Of a DNA stretch of 51,128 bases, positions 1 through 6,801 are shown one piece after another. The stretch's first letter is position 1, and every line of letters starts with the position of its first letter. A program made the position numbers and the translations under genes. A model generated the notes under the pieces. It was not told the origin of the DNA and did not search any database. It was given only the letters and a program-made list of their open reading frames with translations. Source of the DNA: Curtobacterium sp. MMLR14_010 (GTDB lineage: Bacteria > Actinomycetota > Actinomycetes > Actinomycetales > Microbacteriaceae). The stretch is taken from assembly GCF_001865015.1 (NCBI RefSeq), contig NZ_MJGV01000017.1, forward strand, positions 951 to 52,078, read 5' to 3'.

Positions 1-1
1 C

Positions 2-2065
2 ATCCACACGCTCGAGCGTGTCGGCGACCGGCTGGTGTTCGGCCGGCTCGAGGTCGCGGACCCGCCCGCCGACGAGTCCGCCTTCCGGTACATCGGCCGC
101 GTGGGACTCCGCGACGCCGAGCACCGTCCGCTGCTGCTCGACTGGCGCGTCCCGGGCGCCAGCGCGTTCTACCAGGCCACCGCCGCGTACCCGATGGGCA
201 TGCGGGCACGCCGCCACCTGTCGCTCGAGGGCCGCAGCGTCGTCGGCGTCGAGGACGAGGTCTTCGACGCGACCCTGTACGACGACGAGCGCACCCACCT
301 GCAGGGCGAGGGTGCCCTGCTCGCCGCGGTCACCGCTGAGCGCACCGGCCGGATGACCGACATCGTCGCCACGATCCAGGGCGAGCAGGACCGCATCATC
401 CGCTCCCCGCTCGAGGGCGTCCTCATCGTGCAGGGCGGCCCCGGCACCGGCAAGACCGCCGTGGCGCTGCACCGCGCCGCGTACCTGCTGTACTCCTACC
501 GCGAGCGCCTCCGCGGGTCCGGCGTGCTCGTCGTCGGGCCGTCCCCGGCGTTCCTGACCTACATCGAGCAGGTGCTGCCGTCCCTCGGCGAGACCGGCGT
601 CGTGATGGCGTCCCTCGGCTCGCTGTACCCGGGGCTGCACGCCACCCGCCACGACCGCCGCGAGGTCGCCGCGGTCAAGGGCTCCGGCGAGATGGCCGAC
701 CTGCTCCGCCGTGCCGTGCGGTCGCGCCAGGTCGTGCCGACGGAGTCCGTCGAGCTCGACGTCGAGGGCGAGCGGCTCGTCGTCCCGCCGCAGCTCGTCG
801 CCGACGCGATGCACCGCGCACAGGACCGCGGCAAGCCGCACAACGTCGCCCGGGTGTCGTTCAACAAGGGCGCGCTCGACGCGATGACGAAGCTCCTCGC
901 CGAACAGCTCCGACAGCGCGGCACCACGGTGGACGACGCCGACATCAAGGTCCTCCGCGAGGACATCCGGTCCTCGTACGACGCCCGCGTCCTGCTCAAC
1001 ACCGCGTGGCTGCCGCTGCCGGCGGAGAAGCTGCTCGAGGACCTCTACGCACGGCCGAACTGGCTGGCGTCCCTCACGCCGAGCTGGTCGCCGGAGCGCC
1101 GTGCCCTGCTCGCCCGGGAGCGCGGCGCGGGCTTCACGGTGGAGGACGTCCCCCTGCTCGACGAGGCCGCCGAGCTCCTCGGCACGTTCGACCCGACCGG
1201 CGGGGCGGCGAAGCGCCAGGCGAAGGCCAGCCGGAACCGCGACATCGAGAACGCCCGCCAGGCCATCGAGAACATGGGCGTCGAGGGCATCGTCACCGCA
1301 GAAGAGGTCGCGGGTGCCTTCGCCGAGGGCGGCGACCCCCGCTCCACGGCCGAGCGCGCTGCCGAGGACCGCGAGTGGACCTACGGGCACATCGTCGTCG
1401 ACGAGGCCCAGGAACTCTCGCCGATGCAGTGGCGGGTGCTCGCCCGCCGCAACCCGCTCCGGTCGTTCACGATCGTCGGCGACATGGCGCAGGGGTCGTC
1501 ACCCGGTGCCGCCCGCACGTGGGAGGACGTCATCGGCGCCCTCGCCCGTCGTCGCCGGGGCCGTGCGCCGCAGGTCCCGCTCGACCACCGCGTCGCCGAG
1601 CTCACCGTGAACTACCGCACCCCGCGCTCGATCGTCGAGGCCGCCGGGGAGTTCGCCGCAGCGGCCGGGCTGACCGTCACCGCCAACCAGGCCGTCCGTG
1701 ACGGTGACCCGGTGGAGCGCGTGTCGGTGTCGCGGGCCGAGGTCCTCGACGCCGTCGCCGCCCGGGTGACGGGGGAGCGGTCGCACATCGGCTCGGGGAC
1801 GATCGGCGTGATCGTGCCAGAGGCGCAGGTGGACGTCGTCCGGCAGCGGCTCGCGCAGGGCGACCTCGACGTGCGGAGCCTCGGGTCCCCACGACCGGGC
1901 TCGGTCACGGTGCTCACCGGCGCGGACGCCAAGGGCCTCGAGTTCGACGGCGTGGTGCTCGTGGACCCGGACGGGGTCGGGGCGGACGCCGCCCGTGCCG
2001 CCGCCGCGGTCTACGTCGCGATGACCCGTCCCACGCGGCGGCTCACCGTCATCGACGTGGTCTGA
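2..2065 (+). CDS. helR: HelD/HelR-type RNA polymerase recycling ATPase (5' truncated)
   Basis: The reading frame is open from base 2, so the start lies upstream of the window; 687 residues are visible. This is a superfamily 1 (UvrD/Rep-like) ATPase. The Q-motif and Walker A (GGPGTGKTA) fall near visible residue 145, the Walker B-like VVDEAQELSPMQW near 463, and the C-terminal motifs GADAKGLEFDGVVLVDP and YVAMTRPTRRL near 638-680. HelD proteins bind RNA polymerase and free it from stalled DNA complexes. Actinobacterial HelR members have also been linked to rifamycin tolerance. HelR rather than a DNA helicase is chosen because of the short spacing after Walker A and the long unconserved middle. 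The stop codon lies inside a 45-bp direct repeat, and the next gene is convergent. Confidence 0.85.
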   Translation: MHTLERVGDRLVFGRLEVADPPADESAFRYIGRVGLRDAEHRPLLLDWRVPGASAFYQATAAYPMGMRARRHLSLEGRSVVGVEDEVFDATLYDDERTHLQGEGALLAAVTAERTGRMTDIVATIQGEQDRIIRSPLEGVLIVQGGPGTGKTAVALHRAAYLLYSYRERLRGSGVLVVGPSPAFLTYIEQVLPSLGETGVVMASLGSLYPGLHATRHDRREVAAVKGSGEMADLLRRAVRSRQVVPTESVELDVEGERLVVPPQLVADAMHRAQDRGKPHNVARVSFNKGALDAMTKLLAEQLRQRGTTVDDADIKVLREDIRSSYDARVLLNTAWLPLPAEKLLEDLYARPNWLASLTPSWSPERRALLARERGAGFTVEDVPLLDEAAELLGTFDPTGGAAKRQAKASRNRDIENARQAIENMGVEGIVTAEEVAGAFAEGGDPRSTAERAAEDREWTYGHIVVDEAQELSPMQWRVLARRNPLRSFTIVGDMAQGSSPGAARTWEDVIGALARRRRGRAPQVPLDHRVAELTVNYRTPRSIVEAAGEFAAAAGLTVTANQAVRDGDPVERVSVSRAEVLDAVAARVTGERSHIGSGTIGVIVPEAQVDVVRQRLAQGDLDVRSLGSPRPGSVTVLTGADAKGLEFDGVVLVDPDGVGADAARAAAAVYVAMTRPTRRLTVIDVV

Positions 2066-2107
2066 CCCAGCCGGGAGGCCCGGGCCGGCCCCGTCAGTCC
2101 GGCTCGC
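2063..2107. repeat. 45-bp direct repeat, copy A
   Basis: This 45-bp stretch is identical to 2400-2444. It begins with the TGA stop of the HelR gene and contains, on the other strand, the stop and last codons (E-P-D-stop) of the emfourin-like gene that ends at the second copy. It includes the string CCAGCCGGGAGGC, which recurs at 32848. The two copies bracket a 292-bp repetitive segment. Confidence 0.9.
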
Positions 2108-2117
2108 GTCCGGCCGT

Positions 2118-2182
2118 GGACGTGGACGTCGCGCCCCGCCGCAGGCATCGCGCCCCGTCATACCGGGGCGCGATGTCCACGT
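2118..2182. repeat. Foldable GC-rich repeat, copy 1
   Basis: Positions 2118-2176 match 2251-2309 with two substitutions. The core is a perfect inverted repeat, ATCGCGCCCC (2147-2156) and GGGGCGCGAT (2165-2174), with an 8-nt loop. An outer arm, GTGGACGTCGCGCCCC (2122-2137), can also pair with GGGGCGCGATGTCCAC (2165-2180). The inner and outer hairpins therefore compete for the same right arm. No gene is predicted here; apparent ORFs simply read through the repeats. Confidence 0.85.
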
Positions 2183-2250
2183 GCGGGCGCGTTCGTGGCG
2201 GACGCTGCACGGTCCGCCCCGGTCGGGCGGCGCGGGGCGCGCGGCACGCC

Positions 2251-2309
2251 GGACGTGGACGTCGCGCCCCGCCGCGGGCATCGCGCCCCGTCACACCGGG
2301 GCGCGATGT
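2251..2309. repeat. Foldable GC-rich repeat, copy 2
   Basis: This is the second copy of the 59-bp unit, 133 bp downstream of the first. The inner inverted repeat (2280-2289 with 2298-2307) is perfect. The outer right arm seen in copy 1 is not kept after 2309. A third GGGGCGCGAT occurs alone at 2317-2326. Confidence 0.85.
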
Positions 2310-2346
2310 GGGCAGCGGGGCGCGATCTCGGGCGGCCGCCGACACT

Positions 2347-2398
2347 TCCCGTCTTCGGCGGTGGCTGGCACGTCCCGACTCGGGCGGTGGTCGGCACG
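2347..2398. repeat. 26-bp imperfect tandem repeat
   Basis: Two adjacent 26-bp units (2347-2372 and 2373-2398) both begin TCCCG and end GGCACG, and differ at a few internal positions. They close the repetitive segment just before the second copy of the 45-bp direct repeat. No coding function is seen. Confidence 0.75.
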
Positions 2399-2399
2399 A

Positions 2400-2444
2400 T
2401 GACCCAGCCGGGAGGCCCGGGCCGGCCCCGTCAGTCCGGCTCGC
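2400..2444. repeat. 45-bp direct repeat, copy B
   Basis: Identical to 2063-2107. It overlaps the 3' end of the emfourin-like gene: the TCA at 2431-2433 is that gene's stop on the minus strand. Together the copies suggest that an original short convergent gene junction was duplicated when the intervening 292 bp arrived. Confidence 0.9.
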
Positions 2445-2694
2445 CCTCGGTCCGCACCCGCTCCACGAGCGCGGCCAGCGGGCCGTCGAGGGCTCGGCCG
2501 GGCACCCGGACCGTGGTGCTCGCGACGGTGATCGTCCAGACGTAGTCGTCGGGCACCGGTGCCTGCGGCTGGCGCGCTGCGCGGGGCACCGCGTCGACCA
2601 GGTCGGACCAGCCGTCGGGGTCGGCGTCCGTGTCGATCCGCCAGCCCCGGGTGAGGCCGGCGAACCCACCGCTCCGACGCACGAGGATCTGCAT
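2431..2694 (-). CDS. Emfourin-like M4 protease inhibitor
   Basis: An 87-residue protein starting MQILVRRSGGFAGL, followed by a Trp-Arg-rich strand pattern and a C-terminal segment VRVPGRALDGPLAALVERV. Size, the N-terminal pattern and position directly after a protealysin-like M4 protease fit the emfourin family, whose founding member in Serratia inhibits protealysin. It lies 38 nt downstream of the protease on the same strand, so the two are probably co-transcribed. A -10-like TAGGGT seven nucleotides before the start would also allow its own leaderless transcript. The longer upstream open frame (to 2892) overlaps the protease gene and has no conserved content, so the ATG at 2694 is preferred. 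The family call comes from recalled features, not a search. Confidence 0.7.
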   Translation of the reverse strand: MQILVRRSGGFAGLTRGWRIDTDADPDGWSDLVDAVPRAARQPQAPVPDDYVWTITVASTTVRVPGRALDGPLAALVERVRTEGEPD

Positions 2695-2701
2695 GGGGCC
2701 G

Positions 2702-2707
2702 ACCCTA
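2702..2707 (-). promoter_or_regulatory. -10 box TAGGGT for the emfourin-like gene
   Basis: On the minus strand TAGGGT ends seven nucleotides before the ATG at 2694. This places the predicted transcription start on or next to the start codon and allows inhibitor expression independent of the protease. Confidence 0.45.
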
Positions 2708-2732
2708 CGCCGGGCCGTGGCCGGCTCGGTGG

Positions 2733-3782
2733 TCAGTCGAGCACACCGACGGTGCGCCAGGCGTCGGCGACCGCCACGGACTGCTGCGAGCCCGCGCCGA
2801 ACCGCGTGTCCGCCGCCGAGACCGTGACCCGGGCGAAGCCGGCGAAGTCGATCGAGGCGGTGACCTCGGGCGAGGTGAGGGCGTCCCACCACACCGCGCC
2901 GGCGCCCTGCCAGGCGTTCCCGCCGATCGCCGTGGCGGCGAGGAAGAACGCGTGGTTCGGGATCCCGGAGTTCGTGTGCACGCCGCCGGCGTCCTCGTCG
3001 GTCTCGACGTAGTCGGCCATCGTCGCCGGCTGCGGGTCCTTGCCGAGCACAGGGTCGTCGTACGCGGTGCCCGGCGCCCGCATCGAGCGGAGCGCGACCC
3101 CGTGCACCGCGGGCGTGAAGAGCCCCTCGCCGATGAGCCAGCTGGCCTCGGCCGCGGTCTGCCCGGCCGTGTACTGCGCCACGAGGGAGCCGAAGACGTC
3201 GCTGACCGACTCGTTCAGCGCGCCGGACTGCCCCTGGTATGTCAGGTCGGCCGTGTACTGGGTCACCCCGTGGGTGAGCTCGTGGCCGATGACGTCGAGC
3301 GCGACGGTGAAGCGGGTGAAGACCTCGCCGTCCCCGTCGCCGAAGACCATCCGGGAGCCGTCCCAGTAGGCGTTGTCGTAGTCCTGGCCGTAGTGCACGG
3401 TGGCGTCGAGGGGGAGCCCGGCGCCGTCGATCGACACCCGCCCGAAGACGTCGAGCCAGAACGCGTGCGTGGCACCGAGTCCGGCGTAGGCCTCGTCCAC
3501 GGCGGCGTCTCCGGTGTCGGGTGCGCCCTCGGTCCGGACGACGGTGCCCGGCAGCGTGGTGGTGCCGTGCGCGTCGGCGATGCTCCGCCGGGGTGACGGG
3601 TCCGGCGCGGTGGCCGTGCGTGGCGCGTGCAGGGACCTGGTCTTCGGTGCCTGCACGGCGTCGAGCGACGCCAGGGCCGTCCGTGCCGCCGGGGTGGCAC
3701 GGGGGAACGCGTCGGTCGGCGCGTCGGCGATGGCCCGCAGCAGGTACGGCGGGACGACGGAGCGGAACGGGGCAGCGGTCAT
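2733..3782 (-). CDS. Protealysin-like M4 (thermolysin family) metalloprotease
   Basis: 349 residues from the ATG at 3782. The zinc motif HELTH (His167, Glu168, His171) and the third ligand Glu191 in ALNESVSDVFG are both present, as is the later catalytic-histidine region VHTNSGIPNHAFF. The N-terminus has no signal peptide. Instead it has a short propeptide with VVPPYLL near residues 9-15, the PPxxL-type motif of protealysin-like precursors. This suggests a protease made without classical export. A TTG at 3794 is in frame but abuts the only purine-rich stretch, so the ATG is preferred. The inhibitor-like gene follows directly, consistent with a protease-inhibitor pair. Confidence 0.9.
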   Translation of the reverse strand: MTAAPFRSVVPPYLLRAIADAPTDAFPRATPAARTALASLDAVQAPKTRSLHAPRTATAPDPSPRRSIADAHGTTTLPGTVVRTEGAPDTGDAAVDEAYAGLGATHAFWLDVFGRVSIDGAGLPLDATVHYGQDYDNAYWDGSRMVFGDGDGEVFTRFTVALDVIGHELTHGVTQYTADLTYQGQSGALNESVSDVFGSLVAQYTAGQTAAEASWLIGEGLFTPAVHGVALRSMRAPGTAYDDPVLGKDPQPATMADYVETDEDAGGVHTNSGIPNHAFFLAATAIGGNAWQGAGAVWWDALTSPEVTASIDFAGFARVTVSAADTRFGAGSQQSVAVADAWRTVGVLD

Positions 3783-3816
3783 GGAGCCATGCAACCCCTC
3801 GGCACCGACACTCGCG

Positions 3817-4893
3817 TCAGTCGTCGCCGCCCTTCCGGTTCTCCACCAGGTCGAGCGCGTACGACTCCCACCACTGCCCGGCTGCCGGTCCGCCGTTGCA
3901 GGTGCCGTCGCTCAGCCCGGGCGTCTTCACCCAGAGCAGTGCGTCCAGGCGCGAGGTGCCGGCGGTCACGCGGGGGGACTGCCCGAGTCCCGCGCCCTCC
4001 GGGTTGCACCAGGTGCCGAGCCATCCCCGGCCGTTGCGGGAGACGTCGATGACGAAGTGCGGGTCGCCGCCGACCGCGTCGGCGAGCCGGTCGGCGTAGG
4101 CGCGCTCCTGGTCGACGCGGTAGAAGTTCGACACGTTCGTGAAGAACCCCTGCGTCCGGTCGACCCCGGCCTGCCGCAGCCACCCCGCCATCGTGGCCGT
4201 CGGCACGCGGTTCTCGTTCCCGCCGTCGAGGTACACGGTGAGCCCGTGCCCGCTGAGCTCGTCCACGGCCTTCCGGAGCAGCGGCAACCGGGAGTCCGCC
4301 AGGCGCTCGCAGACGTTGATCTGGGCGATCGCGTCGGGCTCGACGAGCACGACCGCGTGCGAGCCCGCCGCCGCCCGGACGACCGACCGGACCCACGGCA
4401 GGTACTCCGCCGCGGTCGTGCCGCCCTTCGAGTAGTGGCCGCAGTCCCGGTCCGGGACGTTGTACAGGACGAACACCGGGGTCTTGTCCTGCCGACGGGC
4501 GTTCGCCACGACCTCCCGGACGGTCTCGCGGGTCTCCGTGACGGACGGGTCCGTGAGCCAGGTCGCGACTGGTTCGTCGGCGATGACGGCGATCCGCTCG
4601 GCGGTGGTGGTGTCGCCGTCCGCCCGCGCCTGGGTCTCGCGTCGGCCCGCCTGGTTCTCGCTGGCCGGCTGTCGGGCGAGTCCGCCGGGGAAGGCCTGCG
4701 CGGCGTTCTGCCGCTCGACGATCCGGCGTCCGTCCGGCCCGTTCGGCACCGTCGGCAGCCAGAGGGCCACTCCGACCACCACGGCGACGACGACCGCCGC
4801 GGCACCGCCGATCCACGCCCACTGGCGACCAGCACTCGGCGGCCGACGCGGCCTGGGCACGCGGTCGTCCGGTGGCAGCTGCTGGTCCGGCAT
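3817..4893 (-). CDS. Membrane-anchored glycoside hydrolase family 6 protein
   Basis: 358 residues. A basic proline-rich N-terminus is followed by one transmembrane segment (about 25-47) and then an extracellular GH6 domain. Family motifs are visible: VPDRDCG and VEPDAI carry the catalytic aspartates, and the end has [20 protein letters not shown] and YALDL. GH6 enzymes are inverting beta-1,4-glucanases (endoglucanase or cellobiohydrolase). The usual LDAGHSAW motif is replaced by [10 protein letters not shown], so substrate preference may differ. No carbohydrate-binding module is present. The start is decided by GGGAGG eight nucleotides before the ATG at 4893; the frame is open further upstream without conservation. 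It diverges from the VanZ-like gene. Confidence 0.88.
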   Translation of the reverse strand: MPDQQLPPDDRVPRPRRPPSAGRQWAWIGGAAAVVVAVVVGVALWLPTVPNGPDGRRIVERQNAAQAFPGGLARQPASENQAGRRETQARADGDTTTAERIAVIADEPVATWLTDPSVTETRETVREVVANARRQDKTPVFVLYNVPDRDCGHYSKGGTTAAEYLPWVRSVVRAAAGSHAVVLVEPDAIAQINVCERLADSRLPLLRKAVDELSGHGLTVYLDGGNENRVPTATMAGWLRQAGVDRTQGFFTNVSNFYRVDQERAYADRLADAVGGDPHFVIDVSRNGRGWLGTWCNPEGAGLGQSPRVTAGTSRLDALLWVKTPGLSDGTCNGGPAAGQWWESYALDLVENRKGGDD

Positions 4894-5055
4894 CGAGCGG
4901 TCCTCCCTGGTCACCACCGCGCGTCGCGACGGTGCCCATGCTTCCACCCCGTCGGCCTCCACGGCCACCCCGCACCGGCGTTCGCCCAGCATCGCCGCTG
5001 CTGCTGCCCAGGAGCGCTCCAGGTCCCGCGCAGGACGGTGCCCCACACTGTCCGG

Positions 5056-5502
5056 ATGCTCCGGAAACTCCTCCTCCTCGCCCTCACGGCGGCCTACGCC
5101 TGGGTGATCTGGCGGATGACGCTGACGCCGCACGTGTTCACGTCGGCGGAGAACTCCCTGGTGCTGCACGCCATCGCATGGGCGCAGCACCTGCCGCACG
5201 GGTCGTGGCTGACGTACGACCGCACCGAGTTCCTCGCGAACATCGCGATGTTCGTCCCCGTCGGGATGATCGCCGCGATGTGGCTGCCGCGGCGCTGGTG
5301 GTTCCTCGCCGCCGTCGTGGCCGTCGGGCTGTCCGCGGGCATCGAGCTCGCGCAGTCGGCCCTGCTGCCGTACCGCGTCGCCGATCCGCGCGACGTGCTC
5401 TCGAACGGCCTCGGCGGCCTCCTCGGCGCCACGTTCGTCGGCTTCGTCCGCAGCCTGCTGCCGGCCCGGCGACCCCGACGCCTCCGCGCTCGGACGGTGT
5501 GA
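5056..5502 (+). CDS. VanZ-like membrane protein
   Basis: 148 residues with about four hydrophobic segments (roughly 4-22, 60-80, 85-103 and 115-133). The family signature is present: an [12 protein letters not shown] segment after the second loop, then GIELAQ and the [16 protein letters not shown] block. VanZ-like proteins are small integral membrane proteins. Vancomycin-cluster VanZ gives low-level teicoplanin resistance, but most family members have no known role. The ATG at 5056 is used because the open frame upstream covers the unrelated opposite-strand gene. It stands alone between a divergent hydrolase gene and rpsO. Confidence 0.8.
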   Translation: MLRKLLLLALTAAYAWVIWRMTLTPHVFTSAENSLVLHAIAWAQHLPHGSWLTYDRTEFLANIAMFVPVGMIAAMWLPRRWWFLAAVVAVGLSAGIELAQSALLPYRVADPRDVLSNGLGGLLGATFVGFVRSLLPARRPRRLRARTV

Positions 5503-5536
5503 CCCCGCCGAGCCCCTCGGCGGTCCGCTGCTCTGG

Positions 5537-5542
5537 TAGAGT
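5537..5542 (+). promoter_or_regulatory. -10 box TAGAGT upstream of rpsO
   Basis: TGGTAGAGT is an extended-type -10 about 85 nt before rpsO. No convincing -35 hexamer was seen. The implied leader of about 80 nt would be one of the few long leaders in this window. Confidence 0.5.
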
Positions 5543-5627
5543 CTCCAGGTTGCCGTCGAACGGCCGCGGACAAAGAGCGCTCACGCATCAGGCATGGGCA
5601 CCGCGCAACGGACAGAAGGGGATCACC

Positions 5628-5897
5628 ATGGCACTTGATGCACAGGTCAAGCAGGAGATCATCGAAGAGTACGCGACCCACCCGGGCGACACCGGATCCC
5701 CTGAGGTCCAGGTCGCCGTTCTGACGCGTCGTATCAACGACCTGAACGAGCACCTCAAGGAGCACAAGCACGACCACCACTCGCGTCGTGGTCTGCTCCT
5801 CATGGTCGGCCAGCGCCGCCGCCTCCTCGGGTACCTCTCGGACGTCGACATCGCCCGCTACCGTGCGCTCATCGAGCGTCTCGGCCTGCGCCGCTAG
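5628..5897 (+). CDS. rpsO: 30S ribosomal protein S15
   Basis: 89 residues, the standard S15 length. The sequence shows the conserved [20 protein letters not shown] and DHHSRRGLL blocks and the C-terminal LGYL...[13 protein letters not shown]15 binds 16S rRNA in the central domain and nucleates platform assembly. AAGGGG five to six nucleotides upstream marks the ATG. In many bacteria rpsO sits directly before pnp. Here the two are separated by an FMN reductase gene and an opposite-strand secreted protein gene, and a strong hairpin follows rpsO. Confidence 0.98.
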   Translation: MALDAQVKQEIIEEYATHPGDTGSPEVQVAVLTRRINDLNEHLKEHKHDHHSRRGLLLMVGQRRRLLGYLSDVDIARYRALIERLGLRR

Positions 5898-5919
5898 TCG
5901 TCGCCGCACACGCTCGACC

Positions 5920-5956
5920 GGACGCCCCGTTCCTCCTCGTGAGGACCGGGGCGTCC
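5920..5956 (+). terminator. Terminator hairpin after rpsO
   Basis: GGACGCCCCG (5920-5929) pairs with CGGGGCGTCC (5947-5956), extended inward by TCCTC/GAGGA. It is followed by a short TTCGTTCC tract rather than a run of T. Confidence 0.75.
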
Positions 5957-6007
5957 TTCGTTCCCGGTCCGCCCGCGCATCCCTCCCCTCCCACCCCTTC
6001 TACCTGC

Positions 6008-6070
6008 CATCGAGGGAGCAGAAATCGTCGAGTCCCCTCGCATGACTCGACGATTTCTGCTCCCTCGATG
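6008..6070. repeat. Perfect 27-bp inverted repeat with 9-nt spacer
   Basis: The left arm (6008-6034) starts CATCGAGGGAGCAG and the right arm (6044-6070) ends CTGCTCCCTCGATG; all 27 positions are complementary. The arms include GAAATCG and are clearly less GC-rich than the surroundings. It lies between the rpsO terminator and the FMN reductase promoter, about 40 bp before the -10. No T-run follows, so it does not look like a standard terminator. Confidence 0.9.
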
Positions 6071-6109
6071 CACGGGGGCGGGAATGTGCGCACCGACACT
6101 CCGGTTCGG

Positions 6110-6115
6110 TAGGGT
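6110..6115 (+). promoter_or_regulatory. -10 box TAGGGT upstream of the FMN reductase gene
   Basis: TAGGGT lies 35 nt before the ATG. The predicted start region is followed by TTCATGC-AAAC-GCATTGAA (6117-6135), an imperfect inverted repeat that could be an operator. The gene also has GGGAG five nucleotides before its start. Confidence 0.45.
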
Positions 6116-6150
6116 GTTCATGCAAACGCATTGAAAGATCGGGAGATCCC

Positions 6151-6771
6151 ATGACCACCATCGCCGTCGTCTCCGCCGGGCTCTCCGAGCCGTCCTCGAC
6201 ACGCCTCCTCGCCGACCGCCTCGCCGAGTCCGCCGTCGCCGCCATCGAAGCGCAGCCGGGAGGCTCGCCCCGCGTCGTGCACGTCGACCTGCGTCCGCTC
6301 GCGCACGAGGTCGTCGACGCGATGCTCACCGGGTTCCAGGCCCCGGCGCTCGCTGCCGCCACGGCCGCCGTGGTCGAGGCCGTCGCCGTCGTGTTCGTCT
6401 CGCCGGTCTTCACCGCGGGGATGAGCGGCCTGGCGAAGTCGTTCCTCGACGTCATGGACAAGGACGCCCTCACCGACATGCCCGTCCTCCTCGGGGCGAC
6501 GGGTGGCACGTCGCGGCACTCGCTCGCGATCGAGCACGCCATGCGCCCCGTGTTCGCCTACCTCCGCGCGGCCGTCGTGCCCACCGGCGTGTTCGCCGCG
6601 ACCGACGACTGGGGCACGGACGGCGACCAGGCGGCCCTGGACGGACGCATCCGCCGGGCCGGCGCGGACCTCGCCTGGATGGTGGGAGCCTCCCGTCGGG
6701 TCCAGCAGGACGCGACGGCCCTGCCGGAGGTCACCGACTTCGCGAGCCTGCTCGGCGGCCTGGGGCACTGA
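6151..6771 (+). CDS. NADPH-dependent FMN reductase family protein
   Basis: 206 residues with a flavodoxin-like fold. The N-terminal strand TTIAVVSAGLSEPSSTR forms the phosphate loop, VVFVSPVFTAGMSGLAKSFLDVMD is the flavin-contacting segment, and VLLGATGGTSRHSLAIEHAMRPVFAYL follows. This arrangement matches MsuE/SsuE-type and actinobacterial CE1759-type FMN reductases, which reduce FMN with NAD(P)H to supply flavin monooxygenases. No partner monooxygenase gene is adjacent, so the physiological acceptor cannot be told. GGGAG upstream supports the ATG at 6151. It is convergent with the secreted SLT gene. Confidence 0.87.
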   Translation: MTTIAVVSAGLSEPSSTRLLADRLAESAVAAIEAQPGGSPRVVHVDLRPLAHEVVDAMLTGFQAPALAAATAAVVEAVAVVFVSPVFTAGMSGLAKSFLDVMDKDALTDMPVLLGATGGTSRHSLAIEHAMRPVFAYLRAAVVPTGVFAATDDWGTDGDQAALDGRIRRAGADLAWMVGASRRVQQDATALPEVTDFASLLGGLGH

Positions 6772-6776
6772 TCCCG

Positions 6777-6795
6777 GGCGCCGGCCTGCGGCGCC
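6777..6795. terminator. Bidirectional hairpin between convergent genes
   Basis: GGCGCCG (6777-6783) pairs with CGGCGCC (6789-6795) across a 5-nt loop in the 30-nt gap between the FMN reductase gene and the minus-strand SLT gene. There is no T-run. Confidence 0.45.
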
Positions 6796-6801
6796 GACCG
6801 G

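Noticed and set aside
2116..3012. Plus- and minus-strand frames across the 2.1-2.4 kb repeats
   Set aside because: They translate the palindromic repeats and then the antisense of the emfourin and M4 genes; no start signals or known motifs.
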